A stretch of 64,000 nt of DNA from DTU013 sp964490975. GTDB lineage: Bacteria > Bacillota > Clostridia > Acetivibrionales > DTU013. Both the position numbers and the translations under genes were made by a program. Location: positions 21,207-85,206 of the forward strand of contig CAZBEQ010000009.1 of assembly GCA_964490975.1 (NCBI GenBank), in the 5' to 3' direction. Positions 24,908 to 33,636 of the stretch are shown one piece after another. Positions within the stretch are counted from its first letter, which is position 1. Each line of letters opens with the position of its first letter. The notes below the pieces were generated by a model. The model did not search any database and was not told the DNA's origin. It worked only from the letters and a program-made list of their open reading frames with translations.

Positions 24908-24940
24908 GGCCGTGGGTTATCCCCGCGGCCTTTATTTATA
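24908..24940 (+). terminator. Terminator after the small peptide gene
   Basis: GGCCGTGGG / CCCCGCGGCC stem with TTAT loop, then TTTATTTATA. 27 bases after the peptide stop codon. Confidence 0.85.
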
Positions 24941-25074
24941 TCTTAAGGCTGCGGCACATGCATCTGCGGCCTCTTTTCATGTTTGCGGAAATTTACCGGA
25001 TAGTCTTTGAGTAGGGAATGTTATTGGTAAGAAAAAGAAAGCTCGGTAAAAGATTGAGCTAAGGGGGAGTTTTT

Positions 25075-26811
25075 TTGAAACGTTTATTAAAATTAATTAA
25101 AAAGCAATGGCCGACTTACCTTCTGGGAATTTTGGCTTTAGCCACATCTATTACGCTTGATATGTACAATCCATACTTTGTTGGGAAAATCATCGACGAT
25201 GTTGTTGTGAACGGAAAGATGGCATTTCTAAGGACGGCTCTGCTTGCGCTGGCAGGCATCACGCTTGGACGTGCAGTCCTTGGCTATACAAAGGAGCTTT
25301 GTTTTGACATCTCTAGCTCTAAAGTCATTGTAAATCTGAGAAAAAACATGTTTGATCACATACAGAAGCTGTCATTCTCGTTTTTTGATGAAAACAACAC
25401 AGGAGAGCTGATGTCCAGGATCAAGGAAGATACAGAGAATATAATGAATGCCATATGCTTTGGCTTTATGCTGTTCCTGGAGCAGATCATATATTTTATT
25501 GTAGCAACTGTTATACTTCTGACGATCAACTGGAAACTGGCGCTGATAAGCCTGGTAACGATGCCCATTATAGAGTTTGTAGTATTCAAGCTGGAAAGGT
25601 CTGTAGGGAAGACTTATGAAAAAATAAGCGACCAAAGGGCTGTATTAAATACAACTGCACAGCAGAACATAGCCGGTGTCAGAGTCGTCAAGGCTTTCGG
25701 CAGGGAAAAGTACGAAATACAGAAGTTCCTTCATCAGAATGAAGAGAACTATAAAATCAACTTCGAACAGGCTAAAGCAATGGCAAGGTACAATCCTCCG
25801 ATCGAGTTCCTCTCAAATCTCGTGCTTGTGCTTGTAGTCTGTATCGGAGGCTATTTTGTCATAGGCGGAGACATGTCTCTGGGTACGCTTGTTGCCTTCA
25901 GCAACTACATTTATATGCTGATCTGGCCGATGCGTATGATGGGTTGGCTGACAAGTGTACTGGCACAATGTTTGGCTTCAGTAAAGAAGATCGACAATCT
26001 GCTTGACGAGGAGCCTAAGATAAAGAGCTGTGATTCACCGAAGAAGCCCGAAACCCTGAAAGGACATGTCGAGTTCAGGAATGTGAGCTTTGAGTTTGCC
26101 GGTACAAATGTGTTGAAAAATATCGATATTGACGCAAAACCAGGCAGCACGGTTGCTGTTATGGGAATAACCGGGGCAGGAAAGAGCTCGCTTGTCAATT
26201 TGATAGGTAGGTATTATGACTGCTCTGCCGGACAGGTGTATATCGATGGTATCGATGTGAGGGAGATGGAGCTCTTTACGCTCAGAAAGAATGTCTCGTC
26301 CGTCATGCAGGATACATTCCTGTTTTCGGACACGATTGAAGAAAACATCAAATTCGGAGCCGGTGACGTGCCGGATGAGGTATTCATAGGCGCCTGCAGG
26401 GATGCGATGGTGGACGAATTCGTATCAGAAATGCCGGAGGGTTATCAGACAGTAATAGGTGAACGTGGCATAGGACTGTCGGGAGGCCAGAAGCAGAGGA
26501 TATCGATCGCAAGAGCGCTTGTAAGGGATGCAAAAGTGTTGGTCATGGATGACTCAACATCGGCTCTCGACATGGAGACAGAATATGCTATCCAGAAGGC
26601 GATGGAGAGAAGAAAAGGAATAACCTGTTTCATTATTGCCCATAGGGTATCAGCAGTTAAAAATGCCGACGAGATCCTTTACTTCGAAAATGGCAGGATC
26701 GTGGAAAGAGGAAGCCACAATGAGCTTCTAAGGCTGCGGGGAAGATATTACGACACATATTGCGAACAGTACCGCGACTATGTGGAAGCATTGGAAAAAG
26801 AGGTGGTATAA
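25075..26811 (+). CDS. Heterodimeric ABC exporter, subunit with degenerate catalytic site
   Basis: 578 residues starting at a TTG after GGGGGAG. An N-terminal six-helix exporter domain (about 1-310) is followed by a nucleotide-binding domain: Walker A GITGAGKSS, Q-loop VMQDTFLFS, signature GIGLSGGQKQR, Walker B VLVMDDSTSALD and switch histidine IIAHRVSA. The Walker B is followed by Asp instead of the catalytic Glu, which is the mark of the non-catalytic site in asymmetric exporters such as BmrCD or TM287/288. The partner is the next gene. The pair likely exports drugs, lipids or peptides. Confidence 0.9.
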   Translation: MKRLLKLIKKQWPTYLLGILALATSITLDMYNPYFVGKIIDDVVVNGKMAFLRTALLALAGITLGRAVLGYTKELCFDISSSKVIVNLRKNMFDHIQKLSFSFFDENNTGELMSRIKEDTENIMNAICFGFMLFLEQIIYFIVATVILLTINWKLALISLVTMPIIEFVVFKLERSVGKTYEKISDQRAVLNTTAQQNIAGVRVVKAFGREKYEIQKFLHQNEENYKINFEQAKAMARYNPPIEFLSNLVLVLVVCIGGYFVIGGDMSLGTLVAFSNYIYMLIWPMRMMGWLTSVLAQCLASVKKIDNLLDEEPKIKSCDSPKKPETLKGHVEFRNVSFEFAGTNVLKNIDIDAKPGSTVAVMGITGAGKSSLVNLIGRYYDCSAGQVYIDGIDVREMELFTLRKNVSSVMQDTFLFSDTIEENIKFGAGDVPDEVFIGACRDAMVDEFVSEMPEGYQTVIGERGIGLSGGQKQRISIARALVRDAKVLVMDDSTSALDMETEYAIQKAMERRKGITCFIIAHRVSAVKNADEILYFENGRIVERGSHNELLRLRGRYYDTYCEQYRDYVEALEKEVV

Positions 26812-28608
26812 ATGCCAATAAATAATTTTAAAGAAGATGAAGAACTACAGGAGAGCCTTAATATATCGCTTATCAAAAGGCTTATAGCATACCTGAAGCC
26901 ATACACGGGAGCGGTAATTAAAACACTTGCCCTGATGGCGGTCGTTATAACGGTCGAGCTTTTCAATCCCTGGTTTTTAAAGCAGGGAATAGACCGGTTC
27001 ATTGCCAAGGGGGACTGGAAAAACCTGTTTATTATGGGCGGAGTGATGATACTGGCGAATGCTGTCGCTATGATCTGTTCACGTTTCAGAATACTTACAA
27101 TGGGCAAGGTGTCTAACAGCATTCTCCTGACGATACGCCAGCAGCTTTACGGGCATATACAAAAGCTGTCGTTCTCGTTCTTTGACAACAGACCGGCAGG
27201 TAAAATACTAGCCAGGATCATAGGAGATGTAAACTCGCTGAACGACCTGTTTACAAACAGTGTTACCAGCTTGATCCCTGAGCTGGTCAAGATAACAGCT
27301 GTCGTTGTTATCATGATGGTGATGAATTACAAACTTGGGCTTGTTGCACTGGCAACGCTGCCTGTTATGATAATAGCCTTTTCCTTTATATCCATATCAT
27401 CAAGGAAGAGATGGCAGCTGAACAGAAAGAAGTCTTCAAACCTGAATGCATTTACACATGAGGATTTTTCCGGCATTCGTGTAGTGCAGAGCTTTGCTGC
27501 CGAGAAAGAGACCTCCGCGACATTCCTGAAGCTGTGCAATGAGTGGAAGGATGCTTTCATCAGTGCGATACGCATGAACGATTTCTTCTGGCCTACAGTT
27601 GAGATGTCCTGGGGTGTGGGTACGATCCTGGTTTTCTGGTTCGGTGCGAGCCTTATTGAAACAGGCTCCATAACACCGGGTCTGCTTGTGGCATTCACCA
27701 GCTATGTTTCGATGTTCTGGCAGCCGATTATGAACATAAGTAATTTTTACAATCAGTTGGTAACAAATATGTCAGGCGCGGAGAGAATATTTGAAATACT
27801 TGACATTGATCCCGATATAAAAGACAGGCCTGATTCAAAGCCGATGCCTAAGATCAAGGGAGATGTCTCCTTCAGAAATGTTACCTTCGGATATGATGAG
27901 GGGCAGCAGGTACTCAAGAATGTCAGCTTTGATGTGTCGGCAGGACAGACCATTGCTCTGGTTGGCTCTACGGGAGCAGGAAAGACAACGGTTGTCAACC
28001 TAATCAGCAGGTTCTATGAGGTAACCTCAGGAGAAGTGCTGATAGACGGACATAACCTGAACAATGTAACGCTTGAGAGCCTCAGAGGCCAGATTGGTCT
28101 GATGCCGCAGGACACTTACCTGTTCTCGACGACCATCAAGGAGAATATCCGTTATGGCAAGCTCGATGCAACGGACGAGGAAGTAATCGAGGCTGCTAAG
28201 GCAGTTTCTGCGCATGAGTTCATCATGAAATTCGAGAAGGGCTACGATACTGATGTGAATGAGCGAGGCACGAGACTATCAGCAGGACAGCGGCAGTTGA
28301 TCGCATTTGCGCGGACACTGCTTGCAAATCCACGTATACTGATACTTGACGAGGCGACAGCCAGCATTGATACACATACGGAAAAACTTGTGCAGCAGGG
28401 CATCAGGAAGCTGCTTAAGGGCAGGACTTCCTTTGTAATAGCACACAGGCTGTCTACCATCCGCAACGCAGACCGTATCATGGTAATTGAAGAAGGCGGC
28501 ATTGTAGAGTCAGGCACCCATGAAGATCTTATCAGGCTTCAGGGCCAATACTACAACCTTTACACCTCGCAGTTCAGGTTCCTGAACGATGAGGAGGAAG
28601 CTGGCTAG
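26812..28608 (+). CDS. Heterodimeric ABC exporter, catalytic subunit
   Basis: 598 residues beginning directly after the stop of its partner; the AGAGGTGG site lies inside that gene. A transmembrane domain of about 340 residues with a 20-residue acidic N-terminal tail is followed by Walker A GSTGAGKTT, Q-loop LMPQDTYLFS, Walker B ILILDEATASID with catalytic Glu, and switch histidine VIAHRLST. The signature reads LSAGQRQL. The asymmetric signatures (LSGGQ in one, LSAGQ in the other) match heterodimeric type IV exporters. Confidence 0.92.
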   Translation: MPINNFKEDEELQESLNISLIKRLIAYLKPYTGAVIKTLALMAVVITVELFNPWFLKQGIDRFIAKGDWKNLFIMGGVMILANAVAMICSRFRILTMGKVSNSILLTIRQQLYGHIQKLSFSFFDNRPAGKILARIIGDVNSLNDLFTNSVTSLIPELVKITAVVVIMMVMNYKLGLVALATLPVMIIAFSFISISSRKRWQLNRKKSSNLNAFTHEDFSGIRVVQSFAAEKETSATFLKLCNEWKDAFISAIRMNDFFWPTVEMSWGVGTILVFWFGASLIETGSITPGLLVAFTSYVSMFWQPIMNISNFYNQLVTNMSGAERIFEILDIDPDIKDRPDSKPMPKIKGDVSFRNVTFGYDEGQQVLKNVSFDVSAGQTIALVGSTGAGKTTVVNLISRFYEVTSGEVLIDGHNLNNVTLESLRGQIGLMPQDTYLFSTTIKENIRYGKLDATDEEVIEAAKAVSAHEFIMKFEKGYDTDVNERGTRLSAGQRQLIAFARTLLANPRILILDEATASIDTHTEKLVQQGIRKLLKGRTSFVIAHRLSTIRNADRIMVIEEGGIVESGTHEDLIRLQGQYYNLYTSQFRFLNDEEEAG

Positions 28609-28633
28609 CTTCCGTCCTGCATGACTCCGGATA

Positions 28634-28665
28634 CCTCACCTGTGGCATCAGTGCCGCAGGTGAGG
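28634..28665. terminator. Hairpin between the exporter and the germination operon
   Basis: CCTCACCTG-T-GGCA / TGCC-G-CAGGTGAGG stem with a four-base TCAG loop. It lies 25 bases after the exporter stop and 29 bases after the minus-strand small membrane protein, so it could stop both transcripts, but there is no T run on either side. Confidence 0.45.
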
Positions 28666-28693
28666 TGGAGCCTGGATAAGTAACTTACCGTGT

Positions 28694-28864
28694 TTAATAC
28701 CTGAAGATGAGCATAAACGCGGTGGCGGCTGTGGTGAGCAAGGCAAGAAGTATTGCGCCAAAGGCCGCCAATGCTTTTTTTTCATTTTTGGCCAGATGTA
28801 TGCCATAACTAAATGTGTAAATTCCTGCTGCCGTTACGAAAAGCATAATGCCTAATACGATCAT
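28694..28864 (-). CDS. Small two-helix membrane protein, last gene of the germination operon
   Basis: 56 residues. The ATG overlaps the stop of the GerC gene (AAATGA). Sequence: MIVLGIMLFVTAAGIYTFSY, a short polar turn (HLAKNEKK) and a second hydrophobic stretch ending in LIFRY, so two membrane helices with a short loop. Small membrane proteins (GerD-like or 'GerX' accessory, and the BSU-type gerKD) are found in some germinant-receptor operons; this may be such an accessory. Translational overlap argues it is real. Confidence 0.65.
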   Translation of the reverse strand: MIVLGIMLFVTAAGIYTFSYGIHLAKNEKKALAAFGAILLALLTTAATAFMLIFRY

Positions 28865-30147
28865 TTTTCGGCACCACCCATGTTTTTGACTTTTTTATAG
28901 TTTTGAAGAACTGTTCCGGTGCGCCTGATTTTTGAATCAAGTGACAGATTGATAATTGCATCAGGGTATTTAGATAACCAGTCATAAGCTTCCCATTTCT
29001 CTATAGTGAAGAAATTCCCGGCCATATTCTCTCCAAAGCCGAATATATCAGCTTTAAGTTCTTTTTGTGTTTTATTGATAGTATGCCTTATCGATTCCAG
29101 CAGATGATCGTTGATTTGGCTTTCCAGGTCATGTGTCAACTCCAGCGACTCATAATTTATCTGGCTTTGTATAGAATAGATTTCAGTTTCAAGTTCGATT
29201 GTCAAATCGATCACAGGCTTTCCGTCCTTAATATAGGCTTTGACTTTATTTGGCCTGCTCTTATGGATATCAAAAACAATGTTATGTTCCGGACTATATT
29301 TGTCGGGTATCGATATCATTCCATTTTTGTATTTACCGACAATCATAAGGTATGCGGCAGTCTCGTATGCATCAAGGTATCCGACCATTTTGCCGCCTTT
29401 GAATACAGACATACCTGCAAGCTCTCTCTTTGATATGCCAGACCTTGGCACTTCGCCGGGAAGGAGACCTTTACGTCCTGTATTCCCAGCCTTGGCTCCG
29501 TTACTTTCATAATTGAATTCATTTATACCTGCATATAATGCTATCGGGCATCTATACGATGATATTATGGCAGTGTGGAAATCTACTATTTTGACCTTGG
29601 GGAAAATGCCTGTTTTATCTGACTGGGAAAGCAGCAGTTCGACTGACTTGGAAATGTTGCCTCCTGTATAAGCCTTGTTCTCTGTAATAAATTTCTCAGC
29701 CGAGCCTCTTACTACTGCTACAGACATACTGGGACGGGTTTCCCTGAAACGTTCAAAACCGGCTATATATCCATCAACACCCTCTCTGGCTAATTCCTCA
29801 GAAAATATAACCCACTTTGCGTGTATAAACGATACATGCCTTGACGTGTTAGTGCTGAACATATCTATTGCTTCAAGTATGGTTGGTGCTTCAACAGTAT
29901 GGACAATACTCGAGGACTGAGCTTTTTTATTTTCCTTCTCCGATGCGCCGCCACCACTTTCGCTACCGCCTGGCCCCATATATGTGGGATATTGGATCGT
30001 CAGTCTCAGTTTATCCTTCAATCCTTTATCAATCCCTATTGATATAGCATATACCTCGTCATCAATCTCACGGGCGTCAAAGCATCCTGTCAGAACTGTG
30101 ACGATAATTACCGGCAAGAGTAGCAATGCGGTTGCTTTTTCAAGCAT
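28861..30147 (-). CDS. Spore germination receptor subunit C (Ger(x)C lipoprotein)
   Basis: 428 residues. Lipoprotein signal with lipobox LTGC (cysteine at about 22) followed by FDAREIDDEVYAISIGID, the conserved start of Ger(x)C proteins (W/F-D-x-R-E-I-x-x). The C-terminal domain holds KKELKADIFGFGENMAG and EWEAYDWLSKYPDA-like segments typical of the family. It is a lipid-anchored part of the germinant receptor at the inner spore membrane. Starts inside the GerB gene (eight-base overlap). A glycine/serine-rich insertion (GPGGSESGGGASEKE) at about 57-71 is unusual. Confidence 0.9.
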   Translation of the reverse strand: MLEKATALLLLPVIIVTVLTGCFDAREIDDEVYAISIGIDKGLKDKLRLTIQYPTYMGPGGSESGGGASEKENKKAQSSSIVHTVEAPTILEAIDMFSTNTSRHVSFIHAKWVIFSEELAREGVDGYIAGFERFRETRPSMSVAVVRGSAEKFITENKAYTGGNISKSVELLLSQSDKTGIFPKVKIVDFHTAIISSYRCPIALYAGINEFNYESNGAKAGNTGRKGLLPGEVPRSGISKRELAGMSVFKGGKMVGYLDAYETAAYLMIVGKYKNGMISIPDKYSPEHNIVFDIHKSRPNKVKAYIKDGKPVIDLTIELETEIYSIQSQINYESLELTHDLESQINDHLLESIRHTINKTQKELKADIFGFGENMAGNFFTIEKWEAYDWLSKYPDAIINLSLDSKIRRTGTVLQNYKKVKNMGGAEK

Positions 30148-31240
30148 CTGCCTTATCCCCCTTCTTCTCTAGTAAAATTGCTATTAATAGCACAACAACC
30201 GGTATGAGATACATGATATACAGGCTGTATTGCCTCAGAAATACAATATTTTTTTGTGAGACCTCCTGCATGCTTTCAGGAAGTATAGCCACAATATACA
30301 CAAGTATTGCAAGGGGCAGAAGAACAGGCCTGTGGTCTTTCATCCTGAATGCCTTACAGTAGAGCAAAGTGCTTATATAATAGGAGGCTGTTGTTGTGAG
30401 GACTGATGAGATGACCCATATGAACAGGAAAATCGACTCCAGTCTCTGAACGAATCTGTTAAAATAAATCGATCTTGACAATTCGAAAATACCCGAAGTT
30501 TTTTCACTGCCCGACACATAACCGTATATGGCAAGATAACAAAAAAGCGTTATGGAAAAGACGAAGCCTGACAGCAGAATGCAGGTCATAGCTGCCTTTT
30601 TGAAATTTTTGTGCCCATTCACCGCATTTAGTGCATAGGCGAGCAGCATGAATTCAAAAAATGCCGAACTTCTGCTAAGACCGTATTTGAGTGAGTTAAC
30701 TATTCCATGTCCTCCAATCGGATTGAGCATGTTAAAATTAAAGGAATTGGATGATAAAAGCAATATGAATCCGAGTCCGGCAATAGTAGGTATAAAGCAA
30801 AGCGCGCATGTCCTGGAAAGCGCTTGAAGGCCAAAGTAGGAGATCACGATCGATACCACCAGAAATGACGACATTATTAAGCTTGTAGGTGTGTATGGCA
30901 GATTGTATACTTTGATCATTTCCACAAACTCGCGAAGAGTTGAACCGGCGTTGAATACGCAATATGCGCTTATTAATATTATCAGCAGCTTGCCAATAAA
31001 TTTGCCTGTGACAGCTTCATATATTTCTGCCAGGTCTTTCCCGGGGAATCTTTTCAACAGCAAATACACCAACATTGATACTGCAAGCGTGGTTATGCAG
31101 GAAATCAGTGTTACATACCAGGCAGCAGTTCCGTTCTGGCTGATTATGCCTCCGACGCTCGTAAAGAATATTTTGTTTATAGTAATTAACGAAATGAATG
31201 AAATAGCTTCAAACATTCCAATCTTGCCTTCGCTGTCCAT
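30140..31240 (-). CDS. Spore germination receptor subunit B (permease-like)
   Basis: 366 residues with about ten hydrophobic segments. It belongs to the GerAB/ArcD/ProY amino-acid permease-like family: early ISFISLITINKIFFTSVGG and a central GLSRSSAFFEFMLLAYAL. The B subunit is thought to bind the germinant (amino acid or other small molecule). Length is normal. It sits between A and C in the usual order, 12 bases after GerA. Confidence 0.9.
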   Translation of the reverse strand: MDSEGKIGMFEAISFISLITINKIFFTSVGGIISQNGTAAWYVTLISCITTLAVSMLVYLLLKRFPGKDLAEIYEAVTGKFIGKLLIILISAYCVFNAGSTLREFVEMIKVYNLPYTPTSLIMSSFLVVSIVISYFGLQALSRTCALCFIPTIAGLGFILLLSSNSFNFNMLNPIGGHGIVNSLKYGLSRSSAFFEFMLLAYALNAVNGHKNFKKAAMTCILLSGFVFSITLFCYLAIYGYVSGSEKTSGIFELSRSIYFNRFVQRLESIFLFIWVISSVLTTTASYYISTLLYCKAFRMKDHRPVLLPLAILVYIVAILPESMQEVSQKNIVFLRQYSLYIMYLIPVVVLLIAILLEKKGDKADA

Positions 31241-31252
31241 TGATTCTCCCTT

Positions 31253-33040
31253 TCAACCTCTGCCGCCGTTGTACAGCTTAGATAATATCCATTTTCTAGA
31301 GATTTTAGGCTGGCGTTTTTTATCAAGCGGATCGGCGTAATCCGGACGCTGCTCCTGCTTCCATATAGGCCATCTTACCAGCAGGTTGCGGTTTTTTTTG
31401 GTTTTTGGAGCAAGTTGGCTGAAATATGGTACACCAAATGAGTTCAGACTTACAGCACAAGCCATAAATATAATTAGAGCAAGTGATATGCCATAAAAGC
31501 CAAGAAATGCTCCGGATAGAATATAAATCAGCCTCATGATTCTGATGGCAAATGCGAGGCTGAAATCAGGTATTGCAAAATTCCCAAGGCCTGTGACAGC
31601 AACTATGATGATCAGCACAGGGCTAACGAGATTCGCCTGGACAGCAGCCTGTCCCAGAATAAGGGCACCTATGATGCCTATGGTATTTCCTATAATGCCA
31701 GGTATACGGATACCTGCTTCACGTATCAGCTCAAATGAAAGCTCCATTAGTATGACTTCTGCTACGGTTGGAAATGGAACGTTTTCCTTAGCTTGGGCTA
31801 TTGCGATCAGTAGGTCTGTCGGGATCATTTCTCTGTGAAAGGTAGTAAGAGCGACATATAGACCGGGCAGAAGCGTTGCTACTATTACCGCAAATAGTCT
31901 GATGAATCTTAGGAAGGTGCCGTATTGCCACTTCAATGACGTGTCCTCGGGAGTGTGTAAAAAATCAAAAATCGTTACAGGCACAATAAGCGCGAACGGG
32001 GTCCCATCGGCCAGAATAGCCACCTTACCTTCAGAAAGCTGGGATACAGTCCGGTCAGGCCTTTCGGTGGAGATAATAGTTGGAAAAATGGAAAGCGGGT
32101 TATCATCAATATACTGTTCCAGCACTCCGTCACCCATAATGATATCCGTTACAACTCCTTTGATCCTTCGCTTGACTTCATCTACAAGTGAAGGATTTGC
32201 CAGATCCTTCAGATAAAGGACTGCAACTAGTTCATTATTTCGTTCTCCCAGCTTGATGAATTCTGTTGTAAGCTCTCTGTTTTTCAGTATTCTTCGAATA
32301 AGTGTGATATTAGTCCTGAGGTTTTCGTTATATGCTTCCTGAGGGCCTTTGACTACGCCTTCTACCTGCGGCTTGTCCACATTGCGCTTATCAAAACCCT
32401 TCGTTTCACAAAGTATGTAATTGGGATAACCATCTATGCATATGCCTGTATTACCTGTAAGAACATCATTTATGGCCTTTTCCTGTGTATCTGCCTTTTC
32501 GATCTGATGTGTCTCTATAATGCTGTCATATACGTAGTCAAATAGGTTTTTCCCTCCCAAATCAGTGTATTTGCTCTTGTCCAACAGAGGCCTTAAAACC
32601 GAAAGATTAATCGTATTCCGGTCTGCCATACCATCCAGATAGAATATGAAGGCATTTACACCATCGCCTATGCAAAATCTGCGCAGGACGATGTCCTTGT
32701 TGCCCGGGTGATTGAATGCCTGTTCAATGTACGAAAGGTTATCTGCAAGCTTATCATTTATCTTTGTTTTTTTGCTTTCCTTCTCATCGCTCTTTTTTTT
32801 GCTTGATTGCTTGATACCTGGCTTTTTGCCTGCTGCGGCTGTGCCTGGACGGTGAGACTTGCTGCTGCGGTCTTTGGTACCGTCACGACTATGGCTATTG
32901 CTGTTGCTATTGCCTGCAGTGCCGCTGTAGCTTGCATCTTCTGAGCCGCCTTCAGTTGCTGCATTATTACCTGTCGAATTACCAAAAGCATTATAGGATG
33001 TAGCTTTATCTTTGTATATCAGCCATGAGAAAATGTTCAA
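31253..33040 (-). CDS. Spore germination receptor subunit A
   Basis: 595 residues if started at the TTG at 33040, eight bases behind AGGTGA; a GTG at 33052 is too close to that site. The N-terminal ~90 residues are rich in Ser, Asn, Gly and Lys with no fold expected. A soluble GerA domain follows (about 95-390: RRFCIGDGVNAFIFYLDGM, LTGNTGICIDGYPNYIL, VVKGPQEAYNENLRTNITLI, ISTERPDRTVSQLSEGKVAI), then five or so membrane segments including the conserved LPGLYVALTTFHREMIPTDL. GerA subunits oligomerise into a membrane channel releasing ions at germination. The long low-complexity head is a local feature. Confidence 0.9.
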   Translation of the reverse strand: MNIFSWLIYKDKATSYNAFGNSTGNNAATEGGSEDASYSGTAGNSNSNSHSRDGTKDRSSKSHRPGTAAAGKKPGIKQSSKKKSDEKESKKTKINDKLADNLSYIEQAFNHPGNKDIVLRRFCIGDGVNAFIFYLDGMADRNTINLSVLRPLLDKSKYTDLGGKNLFDYVYDSIIETHQIEKADTQEKAINDVLTGNTGICIDGYPNYILCETKGFDKRNVDKPQVEGVVKGPQEAYNENLRTNITLIRRILKNRELTTEFIKLGERNNELVAVLYLKDLANPSLVDEVKRRIKGVVTDIIMGDGVLEQYIDDNPLSIFPTIISTERPDRTVSQLSEGKVAILADGTPFALIVPVTIFDFLHTPEDTSLKWQYGTFLRFIRLFAVIVATLLPGLYVALTTFHREMIPTDLLIAIAQAKENVPFPTVAEVILMELSFELIREAGIRIPGIIGNTIGIIGALILGQAAVQANLVSPVLIIIVAVTGLGNFAIPDFSLAFAIRIMRLIYILSGAFLGFYGISLALIIFMACAVSLNSFGVPYFSQLAPKTKKNRNLLVRWPIWKQEQRPDYADPLDKKRQPKISRKWILSKLYNGGRG

Positions 33041-33116
33041 GCCGGAAATCACCTCGTTATATTATTTCCTCATTCGTTGCTAAATATGTCTGCGATTCAC
33101 TTTACTTGTGGAATTG

Positions 33117-33470
33117 TTAAGTTTTATTGCGGTAAAGGCGGCTTTCTTGTATATCTTTTATCCCTGTCAGGATAGTCAATATAAGGTGCAGGAAGTTACT
33201 GCCTACAGAAGAGATCAGACCTGCAAACAATTGCTGCACTATTGCGGGTTCATCGACAGCCGGGATGTCTATGCCAATCTGCAGCATTAAGCAGATTAGG
33301 GTGCCCAGAAACACCGTAAGTATGATCTTTTCTGCCTTTGTACATTCCTTGAAGTCCGATTTCATTATACGGTTCTTGATTTTCAGGTATATGGGTTTGA
33401 CAAGCTCAGTGATCCGTTCTGCAGCAGCTGCCGCAGAAGCAACTATGGCAAGACTTTCTACGAAACTCAT
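33117..33470 (-). CDS. Small membrane protein upstream of the germination operon
   Basis: 117 residues. A short N-terminal helix rich in alanine (VASAAAAAERITELV), a basic stretch (YLKIKNRIMKSDFKECTKAEK), then two hydrophobic segments (about 49-68 and 86-103). I do not recognise a family; the topology resembles small holin-like or phage-lysis-type proteins, but no phage genes are near. The ribosome site is weak (TGAGAAATGAT). It precedes the germination genes by about 75 bases on the same strand and may be cotranscribed. Confidence 0.55.
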   Translation of the reverse strand: MSFVESLAIVASAAAAAERITELVKPIYLKIKNRIMKSDFKECTKAEKIILTVFLGTLICLMLQIGIDIPAVDEPAIVQQLFAGLISSVGSNFLHLILTILTGIKDIQESRLYRNKT

Positions 33471-33636
33471 ATATCATTTCTCATTTTATTATTACTCTTT
33501 TTTATACTATGCAGTTAAGTGCTAAAATATTGACTGCTTTACTCTAAAGTGCTAGTATACATAAGGGCTATTTATTGACTTTGAATTAATATATTCTTAT
33601 GAAGTAGTTTTTTTGACTTATGGGGGTTATGTTGAG

